DNA of 64,000 bases, from contig NZ_VORX01000010.1 of NCBI RefSeq assembly GCF_007997285.1, positions 40,179 through 104,178 on the forward strand, written 5' to 3'. Origin of the DNA: Gelidibacter salicanalis (GTDB lineage: Bacteria > Bacteroidota > Bacteroidia > Flavobacteriales > Flavobacteriaceae). The position numbers and the translations under genes are program-made. Below are positions 34,119-43,108 of the stretch, piece after piece. The notes under the pieces are model-generated. The model searched no databases, was not told the DNA's origin, and saw only the letters and a program-made list of their open reading frames with translations. The number at the start of each line of letters is the position of its first letter. Within the stretch, counting starts at the first letter, position 1.

Positions 34119-35063
34119 ATGAAGTATGTGCTGTCCTTATTTTTTGTCGTCTTATTATTTGGCTGCAAAGAAGTGAATTCTAATGACGAAAATAAACTAC
34201 GAAAATTTGTAGAACAATGGAATGAGTCGCATACTCTATTAAAATCACCTTACTTAGCGCCCAATTACATGAATGTGGTTTCTTATTACGGGAAGCAACG
34301 TACCAGAGCGCAAGTGATGCAGGACAAAAAGATGCTGTTTGAACAATTTCCTGACTATACCCAAAGCATTTTAAACGATGACATTGAAGTAACGGAAGAG
34401 TCAGGAATATATTTGGTTACCTTTACTACTCACGTGAGCTATAACGGAATAGAAGCTGATTACGATTCTTATCTATCCGTAACCATCAAAAATGGCGATT
34501 TCAGAATTCTACGTGAAGGTGTGGCTGAAACGGTTAACGATTTAGATGCGCCAATTTTTCCGAAAGCACGAGAAAACAATCGCATTATTGCTAATAAAAG
34601 GCAACTTTTTGGCGATTTTAATGGTGATGGATTATCTGATTATGCCACGGTCATTTCTCCAGAATTAATCGCATCAAAAACGACAGAAGGTCAAAATAGC
34701 GATGCAATAAAATGCAAAGGCGGGTGTGATAGCATTATCGTTTTTAGCAGTGCTGATTTAGAAAACATCACTATAAAAGGGGCGTACAAGTCAGAGCTAG
34801 ATAACCTCAAAGATCTAAATAGAGATGGTGCTGATGAGATTGGTTTTTGGGATATTAAACCGACTTCTAAGACGTTATACGTGTTTAATCCAACCAACGG
34901 TGCATTACTTACTGAACCCATTTTTATCAACACCACAGTGCATAAAGGCTTAAAGCTTATTGACGTTTTCAAGAAATCAGGCGTCAATAAAATTACGGTT
35001 ACCCGCAGTGTGGAGCAAGATGGGAAATGGGCTCTGAAGAGTCAAATCATTATGTTGGATTAA
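34119..35063 (+). CDS. Lipoprotein with FG-GAP/VCBS-like Ca-binding motifs
   Basis: A 314-residue lipoprotein with signal MKYVLSLFFVVLLFGC. The N-terminal part (about 20-140) resembles a NTF2-like cone fold (KFVEQWNESH, YYGKQRTRAQVMQDKKMLF, SGIYLVTFTTHVSYNG). The second half holds two Asp-rich loops, DFNGDGLSDYATV and DLNRDGADEIGF, as in FG-GAP/VCBS repeats that bind Ca2+, around a KCKGGCDSIIVF stretch. It is probably tethered to a membrane on the periplasmic side. Function unknown. It is convergent with the 2H-phosphoesterase lipoprotein gene, with a gap of only 5 bases. Confidence 0.75.
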   Translation: MKYVLSLFFVVLLFGCKEVNSNDENKLRKFVEQWNESHTLLKSPYLAPNYMNVVSYYGKQRTRAQVMQDKKMLFEQFPDYTQSILNDDIEVTEESGIYLVTFTTHVSYNGIEADYDSYLSVTIKNGDFRILREGVAETVNDLDAPIFPKARENNRIIANKRQLFGDFNGDGLSDYATVISPELIASKTTEGQNSDAIKCKGGCDSIIVFSSADLENITIKGAYKSELDNLKDLNRDGADEIGFWDIKPTSKTLYVFNPTNGALLTEPIFINTTVHKGLKLIDVFKKSGVNKITVTRSVEQDGKWALKSQIIMLD

Positions 35064-35068
35064 CCGAT

Positions 35069-35758
35069 TTAGTTTGATTCCCAAAGTAATTTTCTTGCCG
35101 TTCCATAGTTCCCTAAATGATACAGTGCCAAAGTAGGAGCTTTAAAATTAGTAGGATGGAATTTATGAGTTTCTAAACTGTCTAAAACGGAAGTATCTGC
35201 TACACCCAAACTAATGTGCGGATTATAATTTTCATAGCTGTGATGACTAATGAATTTCGGTACATAGGCGATGGTGAAATCATCAATAGGCGTCCCATCT
35301 TCATTTTGCACATACGATTCTTGCGTCCCGTTGCTCACACTAAACGGTTCTAATACTTTAATCACCTGGTCGTGTAGCCGCATTAGCGCTTCGCTTTTTT
35401 CAATTCCCATGGAAGCGAAACTTTCTTCTTTTTCCTTATTATATTGGAGTGTATCTACCAAAAAGGTCTCATTTTCTATAGTTTTATAAAGTCCGACCAG
35501 CACTTTTTCTATTTCTGGCAAATCACTTTCATTTACATAAGCTTGCATGATGGTGATGTGGGGAATATGTTGCGCGTCTAAAGTAAAATTATCAGGATTG
35601 TTTTGTAGCACCGATTTGTTCAGTTCAACCGCTTGAGTATACACATCTTGAGGAAGCGTGAGTAGTACATCAATAGCGATGACATGTTCTTGCTTTTGTT
35701 TACAGGCATGAGTGAGGGTCAGACTTATAAAGGGTATGATCAGGTACTTTAACTTCAT
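35069..35758 (-). CDS. 2H phosphoesterase-superfamily (2'-5' RNA ligase-like) lipoprotein
   Basis: A 229-residue protein when started at ATG 35758 (MKLKYLIIPFISL), which places a lipobox THAC properly; the ATG at 35806 adds 16 residues that would spoil the signal. The two histidine motifs of the 2H family are HITIMQ (in HIPHITIMQ) and HISLG (in NPHISLG), about 120 residues apart. Family members are RNA ligases or cyclic phosphodiesterases, usually cytosolic; a membrane-anchored exported form is unusual. The second motif has Ser in place of Thr, which is allowed. Same strand as the downstream-listed ABC export operon, 107 bases away. Confidence 0.72.
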   Translation of the reverse strand: MKLKYLIIPFISLTLTHACKQKQEHVIAIDVLLTLPQDVYTQAVELNKSVLQNNPDNFTLDAQHIPHITIMQAYVNESDLPEIEKVLVGLYKTIENETFLVDTLQYNKEKEESFASMGIEKSEALMRLHDQVIKVLEPFSVSNGTQESYVQNEDGTPIDDFTIAYVPKFISHHSYENYNPHISLGVADTSVLDSLETHKFHPTNFKAPTLALYHLGNYGTARKLLWESN

Positions 35759-35864
35759 ATTAAAACGTAAATTAATGTTTTCAAAAGTAACCAAAATGTG
35801 AGACATTCCCTTTTTTACACAGCATTGCCAGTTTGTCCTCTAGGTAGATTTCAAGACAATGGAC

Positions 35865-37040
35865 TTAAGCATCTAAAACCACTGCGTCTTTTTTCGCCGT
35901 TTTATTTATCTTGAATTGCAGCAAAAACACCATCGCGATAAACGCCACTCCAAAAATGAGTACTAGCATGGTAATTTCCGAAGATACGGATGCAAAATCA
36001 CCTCTATAAAACGCGATTTTTCGAAATGCACTCAAAAATTGCGTCACCGGAATAAATTGGGCTACGCTAGCAATCACTTCTGGAATTGCTGCCGTTGGCC
36101 AGGTAAATCCGCTTAATATAAATGCAGGCGTAGAGATAACCATCAATAATTCGGTAGCTTTTAACTGACTAGGGATGGCAATAGAAAATAACATTCCGAT
36201 AGCCATAGAAGCCAAGGTCAGTAAGATCGTTAAGACCAACATCGGGAAGTTGAAAATATCGGCGGTGATCCTAAAATATGGAAAAAACGAACCGACGATG
36301 GCCCAAATAAAAGGTAACATAATTAAAAACGGCGTGGCTTTTAGGAAAATTAGGTATAACGACGACTTGTGATTTTTTATTAAATCACCAAAATAGCCAT
36401 CTTCAAAATCTCTCGAAAACGCCAAGGCCATTGCTAAAAATATAATTTGTTGCATGATAGCAGCCAAAATCCCTGGCAACATAAACGTCACATAGTTTCC
36501 GGTGGAGTTATAGAGTTTATTAAAATTGATTTTAAAACTTTCGTATGATGTTTTAGCCTGGTCAGGATGCATGCCTTGTTTTTTAAGCCCTTCAATTTCA
36601 ATTCCCGCATTCATCGTCATCAACACGGTATTGATATGATTGCTTGCTGTGTTGGCGTTAACGATGTTGGCCATGTTTAAATCTACACGGATTTCAGGGT
36701 GCTTCTTTTGTAGCACATTCTTTTCAAAATCGGTAGGAAAGGTAATGACCGCCGCGTACTGCTCAGTAGGCATTTCGGCAACGATATTCCCAGAAGTTGG
36801 GCGCACATCTTTTACAAACAATCCTTCATTAGCGATAAACGCATCAATAATCTGATCGGTTACCGGACTGCGATCTTGATCAACAATAACAATCGGTAAA
36901 TCTTTCACCTTGGCCTGTTGGTAAACAAATCCGAACAAAATGCCATACCCAATTGGGGCCCCGAAAAAGATAGCCATCAATACGCTATTTGAAAAAATAC
37001 GCTTGAATTCTACCTTAAGTAAGCTTTTAAAATCTTTCAT
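35865..37040 (-). CDS. ABC-2 type transporter permease (YhhJ/YbhR-like)
   Basis: A 391-residue ABC-2 permease. TM1 is near residues 20-40 (ILFGFVYQ), a long periplasmic part follows (to about 180), then five C-terminal TMs, with LPGILAAIMQQIIFLAMALAF, SGFTWPTAAIPEV and VAQFIPVTQFLSAFR, typical for this class. It works with an HlyD protein and TolC to export drugs or lipids. No ATPase gene lies in the operon, so it must use one from elsewhere or be non-classical. It starts 6 bases after the HlyD stop. Confidence 0.92.
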   Translation of the reverse strand: MKDFKSLLKVEFKRIFSNSVLMAIFFGAPIGYGILFGFVYQQAKVKDLPIVIVDQDRSPVTDQIIDAFIANEGLFVKDVRPTSGNIVAEMPTEQYAAVITFPTDFEKNVLQKKHPEIRVDLNMANIVNANTASNHINTVLMTMNAGIEIEGLKKQGMHPDQAKTSYESFKINFNKLYNSTGNYVTFMLPGILAAIMQQIIFLAMALAFSRDFEDGYFGDLIKNHKSSLYLIFLKATPFLIMLPFIWAIVGSFFPYFRITADIFNFPMLVLTILLTLASMAIGMLFSIAIPSQLKATELLMVISTPAFILSGFTWPTAAIPEVIASVAQFIPVTQFLSAFRKIAFYRGDFASVSSEITMLVLIFGVAFIAMVFLLQFKINKTAKKDAVVLDA

Positions 37041-37046
37041 GGGTTC

Positions 37047-38003
37047 CTATTTGATAAGAATGGTTGCGTTGGTATAAAACTTTTGTTTAGACACATCAGA
37101 TGTTGGCACCACTTTTAACTCATAAATAGATTCAGATAAGTTATATAAAGGCGCCGTGCTGGTAATATCAGCATACTGTGCCATTTGTTTAATGGCGACA
37201 ATTTTAGCGCTTGTCTCATCTTTTGTATAGGGATTCACTAAGGTCAATTCCTGACCCAATTTGAAGTCGTAGATTTTAGATTCCGGAATGGTAAATCTAA
37301 AATACAGACTGTTGGTTTTATAGCCATTGAACATGGTATAGCCTGGCGTTAATAATTCGCCTTCCTCTAAACTGATGGTCTCAACAGTCATATCTGCTGG
37401 AGCAATCATATACTGCTCGTCAGAGGCTGACAATACTTCTTCCTTAGCGCCAACGGCACGGTCCAATTGACCTTGGGCTTGGGCGATTTGTTCTGAACGC
37501 GCTCCTTTTCTGACCTCATCACGCTTGGCTTCTAAAGCTTTTACTTGCGCTTTAGCCATATTGAGTTTCATACGTACCTCATCAAATTGTTGTTGGCTCA
37601 CCAGCGAATCCTGATACATGTTTTGCAACCTGTTATACGACTCTTGGGCAAACTCCAATTGCGCTTTTCCAGAGTTTAATTGGCCTTCAATTTGGTTTAA
37701 CTGTTCAGTTGTGGCACCGTTAGATGCAAGGTTTAACTGACCTTTGGCTGCGGTTATTGCGCCTTCGGCCTGCATGAGTTTGGCTTTGACTTCAGGGGTA
37801 TTCATCAATGCTAGAGTATCACCTTTTTTGACGGTTTGGCCTTCTTCAACATAAATTTTTTCAATCCGTCCTCCAATTTTACTGCTAACAGCTATGGTTT
37901 CAAATTTTACTTTCCCACGGTTAGAAGTGATTTTATCGTTTTTACAAGCGTTTAAAGAGAGTAGGGCAAAGGCGCCTAAAAGTATGTGTGTATTTATTTT
38001 CAT
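37047..38003 (-). CDS. HlyD-family periplasmic adaptor (lipoprotein)
   Basis: A 318-residue membrane fusion protein with a lipobox LSLNAC near residue 20. Order: biotinyl-lipoyl half-motif (VSSKIGGRIEKIYVEEGQTVKKGDTLALM), long alpha-helical hairpin (about 75-190, with heptads), second lipoyl half (MIAPADMTVETISLEEGELLTPGYTMF), and beta-barrel region ending in KIVAIKQMAQ. It bridges the ABC-2 permease and TolC protein. It is the middle gene of a three-gene operon with 19- and 6-base gaps. Confidence 0.93.
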   Translation of the reverse strand: MKINTHILLGAFALLSLNACKNDKITSNRGKVKFETIAVSSKIGGRIEKIYVEEGQTVKKGDTLALMNTPEVKAKLMQAEGAITAAKGQLNLASNGATTEQLNQIEGQLNSGKAQLEFAQESYNRLQNMYQDSLVSQQQFDEVRMKLNMAKAQVKALEAKRDEVRKGARSEQIAQAQGQLDRAVGAKEEVLSASDEQYMIAPADMTVETISLEEGELLTPGYTMFNGYKTNSLYFRFTIPESKIYDFKLGQELTLVNPYTKDETSAKIVAIKQMAQYADITSTAPLYNLSESIYELKVVPTSDVSKQKFYTNATILIK

Positions 38004-38022
38004 GTCTTAAATTGTTGTCGGT

Positions 38023-39396
38023 TTAGTAAGTGAGGATACCTTTAGCGTGTAACAAATCAGCTACAGCACGGCGTTCATTAAAATTCGATTCTTGTAGTTT
38101 GAAATTGGCTTTTTCAACATCATTCAATGCATCCAGCACATCATTGATGGACGCTAAATTGTTTTTATACTGCTTATTAATCATTTCATAAGTGTCATTC
38201 GCCAATTCTATTTCTTTCTGCACAATTGTGGTGTTTTGCAGTGCCGCCTGATAGGTTAATTCTGCTTTTGTAATACTCAACGCAATCATCTCTTCAGCAT
38301 CTTCTATTTGGTCACGGTATCTTTGACTTTCCAAAAGTGTTTTCTTGCTGTTCAATCGCGATTGGTTCCCATCAAAAAGCGTCCATCGCACACCTGCGCC
38401 AATAAACCACTTAGGATCTAAAAGCGATAAATCGTCTTCAATAAATTCATAATGACCTTTTACCGCAATTTTCGGAATAAAACTGCTTTTCTCCATTTTG
38501 GCTTTGTATAAGGTCGCTTTTTCAGCTTCTTCTAAAGCCTTAATTTCGTTGCGCTTTTCAGCGTTAGCAGCTTCTGAAACTGCAAAGGATTGCAATTCCG
38601 GATCTAACAATCTCAAATTTTCTTTAGTTTCACCCGTTAACTGATGTAGAAGTTCAATCAGTAAAATGTTATTATGTTCAAATTCTAATTGCTTGCCAGC
38701 CAATTGCTGTTGTGCCAATTCAATTTTTTTTCTGCTGATTGGTGTTGCTAGGCCATTTTCTATCGCTTTTTTCACATAAAACACCTGTTCATTTAAGTAG
38801 TCTTCAGATGCCGACAGCACTTTTTTAGAGGCTTTTACCAAGGCTAATTTGTCATAAGCTTCAATGATTTGTAAAGCGACTTTATCTTTTTCGGCCAACC
38901 CAACATAGTTTAGGGACGATTCTTTATGTTGACTTGCTTTTAGGGCGTTTGTAGCTTCGAATCCGCTAAACAATACCCAGTCTAAATCGACCGACGATTT
39001 TAAAATGTTTTTATTTTGTAGATTGGGAACCTCCGTTAAAGGAACATTTTCAGGAAAGGGTGTATTAAACGGAATACCGATAGCATCCTTTATGACCAAC
39101 TTTTGAGTGCCAATTAGTAAATTTTGCGTGTTTTCATCAAATGTAATGTCGTCATTTAGCCTGGTGTAACTCCCATTAAGAGTGATTTTTGGCAAGAAAA
39201 CAGATTTCGCCAATTGCTGATCTACTTGCGCTTGCGCGGCATCAATTCGGTTGGAATTAAGCTTATGATTCTTATTGATGCCTTTCTGAATCAATTCTTG
39301 CAGCACAGGATCTAATTGCTGTGCAGATAGAGACATTGGCACTGCGATTGCCACGACCATCAAAAATAGTTTTAAGACACTTTTTTTTAAATTCAT
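38023..39396 (-). CDS. TolC-family outer-membrane efflux protein
   Basis: A 457-residue outer-membrane factor with a signal peptide (cleavage near SLSAQ) and two tandem repeats of the TolC coiled-coil/barrel unit. Each has the typical strand-helix pattern: first LPKITLNGSYTRLND and ALKASQHKESSLNYVGLAEKDKVALQIIEAYDKL, second FIPKIAVKGHYEFIEDDL and the C-terminal helix with NNLASINDVLDALNDVEKANFKLQESNFNERRAVADLLHAKG. It forms the outer-membrane exit for the HlyD-ABC-2 system. It is the first gene of the operon; the Crp/Fnr gene lies upstream, 136 bases away. Confidence 0.93.
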   Translation of the reverse strand: MNLKKSVLKLFLMVVAIAVPMSLSAQQLDPVLQELIQKGINKNHKLNSNRIDAAQAQVDQQLAKSVFLPKITLNGSYTRLNDDITFDENTQNLLIGTQKLVIKDAIGIPFNTPFPENVPLTEVPNLQNKNILKSSVDLDWVLFSGFEATNALKASQHKESSLNYVGLAEKDKVALQIIEAYDKLALVKASKKVLSASEDYLNEQVFYVKKAIENGLATPISRKKIELAQQQLAGKQLEFEHNNILLIELLHQLTGETKENLRLLDPELQSFAVSEAANAEKRNEIKALEEAEKATLYKAKMEKSSFIPKIAVKGHYEFIEDDLSLLDPKWFIGAGVRWTLFDGNQSRLNSKKTLLESQRYRDQIEDAEEMIALSITKAELTYQAALQNTTIVQKEIELANDTYEMINKQYKNNLASINDVLDALNDVEKANFKLQESNFNERRAVADLLHAKGILTY

Positions 39397-39532
39397 TAGA
39401 TAATGGTTTTAAATACTAGGCAAATTTACGTATCACTATATTGATTTCCTTTGACCTATATCAAAAAAGGGGTAGTTAGGTTTGAGTTTTTAGGTTTGAG
39501 GAGGATTTTAAAAGGGTGGTTATCATTTTGGT

Positions 39533-40090
39533 TTACTTACGGATGCGGCTTAAGGTTTCTTGGGTCATTCCCAAATAAGAAGCAATATACCCAAGCGGCA
39601 CTTGATGGGCAATATCAGGGAACTCAGCCAGCATGTAATCATAGCGTTCTTTGGCGGTTTGAAATTGGATGGCATTGAGTTTATTCACAATTTTGGTGAG
39701 CATTTCAGTAGTCACCAAACGTCCTAGTTTTTCCATTTTATGGTACTTCGCAAAGAGTTGGTCCATGTCTTCTTTTGAAATACTAAATACCACAGAGTCC
39801 ACTAAAACTTCCAGATTGTACAAACTTGGGGTTTGTTGAAAAAAACTATCGGCACTGGTCATAAATTTTCCAACCCCAAAAAACCATTGGGTAATTTCCT
39901 TTCCATTTTCTTTTGTATAGAAACTTCTGCCCATACCTTGTTCCATAAAATACAAGGTTTTACAAATAGCACCTTGATGGACGAGAATCTGATTTTTGGG
40001 AACTGATTCTTTTTTAAAATGACCTTGGATGTCATTTAATTCGTTTTGTGTAAAAGGTACTATGGAGCTTAAAAATTCAACTATACTCAT
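39533..40090 (-). CDS. Crp/Fnr-family transcription regulator
   Basis: A 185-residue regulator with beta roll (FKKESVPKNQILVHQGAICKTLYFMEQGMGRSFY), dimer helix, and winged helix with VPLGYIASYLGMTQETLSRIRK at the C-terminus. It is the class common in Bacteroidota, in which the effector is rarely known; no Fe-S cysteine set. It lies upstream of the TolC-HlyD-ABC-2 operon on the same strand, which suggests that it regulates export, possibly in response to a toxic compound. Confidence 0.9.
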   Translation of the reverse strand: MSIVEFLSSIVPFTQNELNDIQGHFKKESVPKNQILVHQGAICKTLYFMEQGMGRSFYTKENGKEITQWFFGVGKFMTSADSFFQQTPSLYNLEVLVDSVVFSISKEDMDQLFAKYHKMEKLGRLVTTEMLTKIVNKLNAIQFQTAKERYDYMLAEFPDIAHQVPLGYIASYLGMTQETLSRIRK

Positions 40091-40472
40091 GTGTGTTGGT
40101 AGTATTATTGTTGTTATTATCGGTCAGCGACAAGATAAGTAAAATTATTAGTGTAAATTTTCGGTACATTCAAAATAATAGAGTATAGACTCTAATTGGG
40201 TGAGCTATAGTGTTGGGAAATTCAAAAATATAGTGTCGTTTTTAGCAATCTTTTACTCTCAAGTTTTATGTGCAGATCAAATTACTAGGGATTAGAAAAG
40301 ATTGGCATCGACAAGGTTTTAAAGGCAGTATTTCTATAGTAAAAAACAAAAGTGATAAAATTTAACAAATATGTTATTAATTACGTAAATATTATTGTAA
40401 AATGTAATCTTATATTAGTTATTTTAGAAGACTATCAAATCAAATTATTTTTTAATAACAATTAATCAATCC
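40091..40472. other. Divergent intergenic region
   Basis: 382 AT-rich bases between the minus-strand Crp/Fnr gene and the plus-strand leishmanolysin-like gene. It must hold both promoters. A small inverted repeat AGAGT-ATAG-ACTCT lies inside. No consensus TAnnTTTG box and no gene were recognised. Confidence 0.4.
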
Positions 40473-41489
40473 ATGTTTATGAAACACGCATTAAGAAAAA
40501 ATTATCGAGGGCTTGTTGCGCTCGGTTTAATGTCCTCCGTTTTTTTATTTCCCTCATGTTCCAACTCGACTATGGATTCAGAACTTGATCTAACTGAGAG
40601 CCAGGTATTAACCTTGATTCCAGATCCTAGTGAACTTTTGGTTGTAAATGGATTTGGGCCAAACTACAAGGGAGAAGCAAATGGAAGTCCTGAGGATAGA
40701 GGACGCTTTGATATCACATTGAGATATCTAACACCAACAACAGAAAGACAACGCGAAGTTTTTGCTCAAGCTGTTGCGCGTTGGGAGCGCATAATCATTG
40801 CTGATGTGCCTTCCTTTACAGGGACACTTCCGTCAGCTTTTGGTGGCGTACCGCCCATAGAGGGAACCATCGATGATATCATTATTGAAGTTGCACTTGT
40901 CAATATTGACGGACGAGGTGGAATTCTTGGATCCGCTGGACCAAGATATGTACGTAACAGTGATAATTTGACCTTATCTGGAGTAATGCAGTTTGATGTG
41001 GCTGATTTAGCATTTTTAGATGAGATAGATTTATTTGAAGAAGTGATAGTTCACGAAATGGGACATGTTTTGGGCGTAGGTACACTTTGGAATTTCAGAA
41101 GATCTTTAAGAGCAGGTCCTGCAAGCAATCCATATTTTACAGGCGACAAAGCCAACGTTTTCTGGAACGCAGAAGGCGGCAAATTTGAATTGCCTATTGA
41201 AAATAGTGGTGGTCCTGGTACTGCAGGAGGTCACTGGCGTGAATCTATTTTAAGAAACGAATTGATGACAGGTTATCTTAATTTAGGAGAAAATCCACTA
41301 AGTAGAATAACCGCAGGTTCTATGAGAGATCTTGGCTATGGTTCTTCGTCTGTGGGTGAATCATATGAATTGCCACGTGGTACCAAAGGCGTTGAAGTTA
41401 ATGAATCTGGAACACCAGGTAACCAAGGTCTGAATATAGCGGAAATGGAAGTGATCCTTATGCCTATTGGTATCGCTATCGATAATTAA
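40473..41489 (+). CDS. Leishmanolysin-like zinc metalloprotease lipoprotein
   Basis: A 338-residue secreted metzincin. A lipoprotein signal ends with FLFPSC, followed by a polar linker. The zinc site is HEMGHVLGVG (His194, Glu195, His198); the distant third ligand is His254 in GGHWRES, and the Met-turn is Met265 in NELMTGYLN. This order with the long insert between second and third His is that of peptidase family M8 (leishmanolysin). It would be an outer-membrane or surface protease. Second in-frame start at 40479 is possible. Transcribed alone with a terminator after it. Confidence 0.88.
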   Translation: MFMKHALRKNYRGLVALGLMSSVFLFPSCSNSTMDSELDLTESQVLTLIPDPSELLVVNGFGPNYKGEANGSPEDRGRFDITLRYLTPTTERQREVFAQAVARWERIIIADVPSFTGTLPSAFGGVPPIEGTIDDIIIEVALVNIDGRGGILGSAGPRYVRNSDNLTLSGVMQFDVADLAFLDEIDLFEEVIVHEMGHVLGVGTLWNFRRSLRAGPASNPYFTGDKANVFWNAEGGKFELPIENSGGPGTAGGHWRESILRNELMTGYLNLGENPLSRITAGSMRDLGYGSSSVGESYELPRGTKGVEVNESGTPGNQGLNIAEMEVILMPIGIAIDN

Positions 41490-41561
41490 ATGTATTAAAT
41501 TTTTAAGAATACCTTTGAAATCGATACACACGTGTTCGAATTTGAGGTAAATTTTATAGGA

Positions 41562-41591
41562 GAGCTCACCATTAATGGTGGGCTTTTTTTT
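41562..41591 (+). terminator. Terminator of the metalloprotease gene
   Basis: Stem GCTCACCATT / AATGGTGGGC (10 bp, one G-T pair) followed by at least seven T. Confidence 0.82.
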
Positions 41592-41738
41592 ATAGTTTAA
41601 GTTAAAAGCAATTAAGCATTTGTAAGTAGATTTTTTTTAAAGTACACCTAATTATAATAAAGTACAGCTGGAAAACCGTCTGCTAAATCGCCACATTTTA
41701 AATTAATTACTGTATCTTGTAGTCTCATTATCAATACT

Positions 41739-42824
41739 ATGCCTTTATTTATGGATTTGCATGAACTTCCTGAAGGTGTTTCGGCACAACACGTGGCTGA
41801 AATGCATCAGGCAGATTTGAATATAGAGCATAAATTTAATTGTAGAGGGCTCACCTATTGGTGTGATGAAAAACGAAAAACAGCATTTTGTTTAATTGAT
41901 GCGCCCGATGAGCAAGCGGTAATTAATTTACACAAAAACGCACATGGTGCCGTTCCGATGCGAATTATTCAAGTGAACGATACGATAGTGGAATCTTTCT
42001 TAGGTCGGATTGAAGATCCTGAAAAATCGAAAGATGTGAGTTTAAACATTATTAACGAGCCCGCATTTAGGTCTATTATGGTGGTGAAGTTAAATCGGAA
42101 AAACTTAATTCCAACCGATGCTAATTTATTAAAAACTGCCATTAAAAATTGCTCACGCACTATAAAAAGAATCACGACAAGCTGCAATGGCCGAATTGTG
42201 AAACATAAGGCAGACAGTTTTTTAATCTCCTTTAAATCGGTGACTGATGCCATAACTTGTGGCATCAAAATTCAAGAATTATACACAGCCATTAATCCTA
42301 ATCTGGAATTGAAAATTGGGATCAGCGCTGGCATTCCGGTAACCGACAAGCAAGCAATATTTGAAGACACCATTAAAACTTCTGATTATTTAAGTGATAT
42401 AGCTAAAGGTAATTTTTCAATCACGAGAGCCCTAAAAGATCTTTATGAAGGGGAGAATCAAAATTCGCCAATCCCAAATGGTAATGCGCTTCATGTTGTA
42501 AATACGTCGGAAGAAACTTTTATAAACCAATTGATGGCATATACAGAAGCTGTTTGGTCGCAACCTTCTACAAATGTGCAGGATTTCGAACAGTGTCTTG
42601 GGTATAGTAAATCTAAATTTTACAGAACAATTGTTGACGTTGTCGGCAAATCTCCCAACTTATTTTTGAGAGATTATCGTTTAAATAAAGCACTACAACT
42701 ATTAAGAAAACAACGCGGCAATATCTCAGAAATTGCGTATCAAACAGGATTTAGTTCGCCTGCATATTTTTCAAAGTGTTTCTACAAAAAATACGGAATT
42801 CTTCCTTCAAACCTTTGCTGTTAA
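41739..42824 (+). CDS. AraC-family regulator with DUF4242 and degenerate cyclase-like domain
   Basis: A 361-residue protein with three parts. Residues 1-80 (MPLFMDLHELPEGVSAQHVAEMH ... GAVPMRIIQV) match the DUF4242 domain, an SCO4226-like Ni-binding ferredoxin fold. Residues about 108-235 (FRSIMVVKLNR ... NGRIVKHKADSFLISFKSVTDAITCGIKIQ ... LKIGISAGIPV) have the pattern of a class III nucleotidyl-cyclase fold without catalytic residues that I can recognise. Residues about 260-361 are an AraC double helix-turn-helix (ISEIAYQTGFSSPAYFSKCFYKKYGILPS). A sensor for metals or nucleotide ligands is possible; target genes unknown. Confidence 0.8.
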   Translation: MPLFMDLHELPEGVSAQHVAEMHQADLNIEHKFNCRGLTYWCDEKRKTAFCLIDAPDEQAVINLHKNAHGAVPMRIIQVNDTIVESFLGRIEDPEKSKDVSLNIINEPAFRSIMVVKLNRKNLIPTDANLLKTAIKNCSRTIKRITTSCNGRIVKHKADSFLISFKSVTDAITCGIKIQELYTAINPNLELKIGISAGIPVTDKQAIFEDTIKTSDYLSDIAKGNFSITRALKDLYEGENQNSPIPNGNALHVVNTSEETFINQLMAYTEAVWSQPSTNVQDFEQCLGYSKSKFYRTIVDVVGKSPNLFLRDYRLNKALQLLRKQRGNISEIAYQTGFSSPAYFSKCFYKKYGILPSNLCC

Positions 42825-43108
42825 TTTTTCAGCCCATAGCTAAAGTAAATACGGTTAGTTTAAACTAGAGAAAACCTTTTAATTATGTTTCTTGTTTATA
42901 ACTACAATCTCTCGATCTTCTAGAAACAAAAGCCTAATTTTGTAATCTTTTTGTTAGCATGTCCTTTTGCACTTCAATCCGATAATGGAAAGTAAAGCTT
43001 CACATTGTGTAGCTGCATTCTTTTTAAAAGGATTGAATTACCATTGGGAATTTTAATAACAAATGCTAATCATAAAAAACTGGGACATTTATATGTCCTT
43101 TATTTTTG

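Noticed and set aside
43083..43108. GGACAT/ATGTCC hairpin with TATTTTTG as promoter of the CynX gene
   Set aside because: The -7 box would touch the start codon and no TTG box is seen at the right distance; not reliable.
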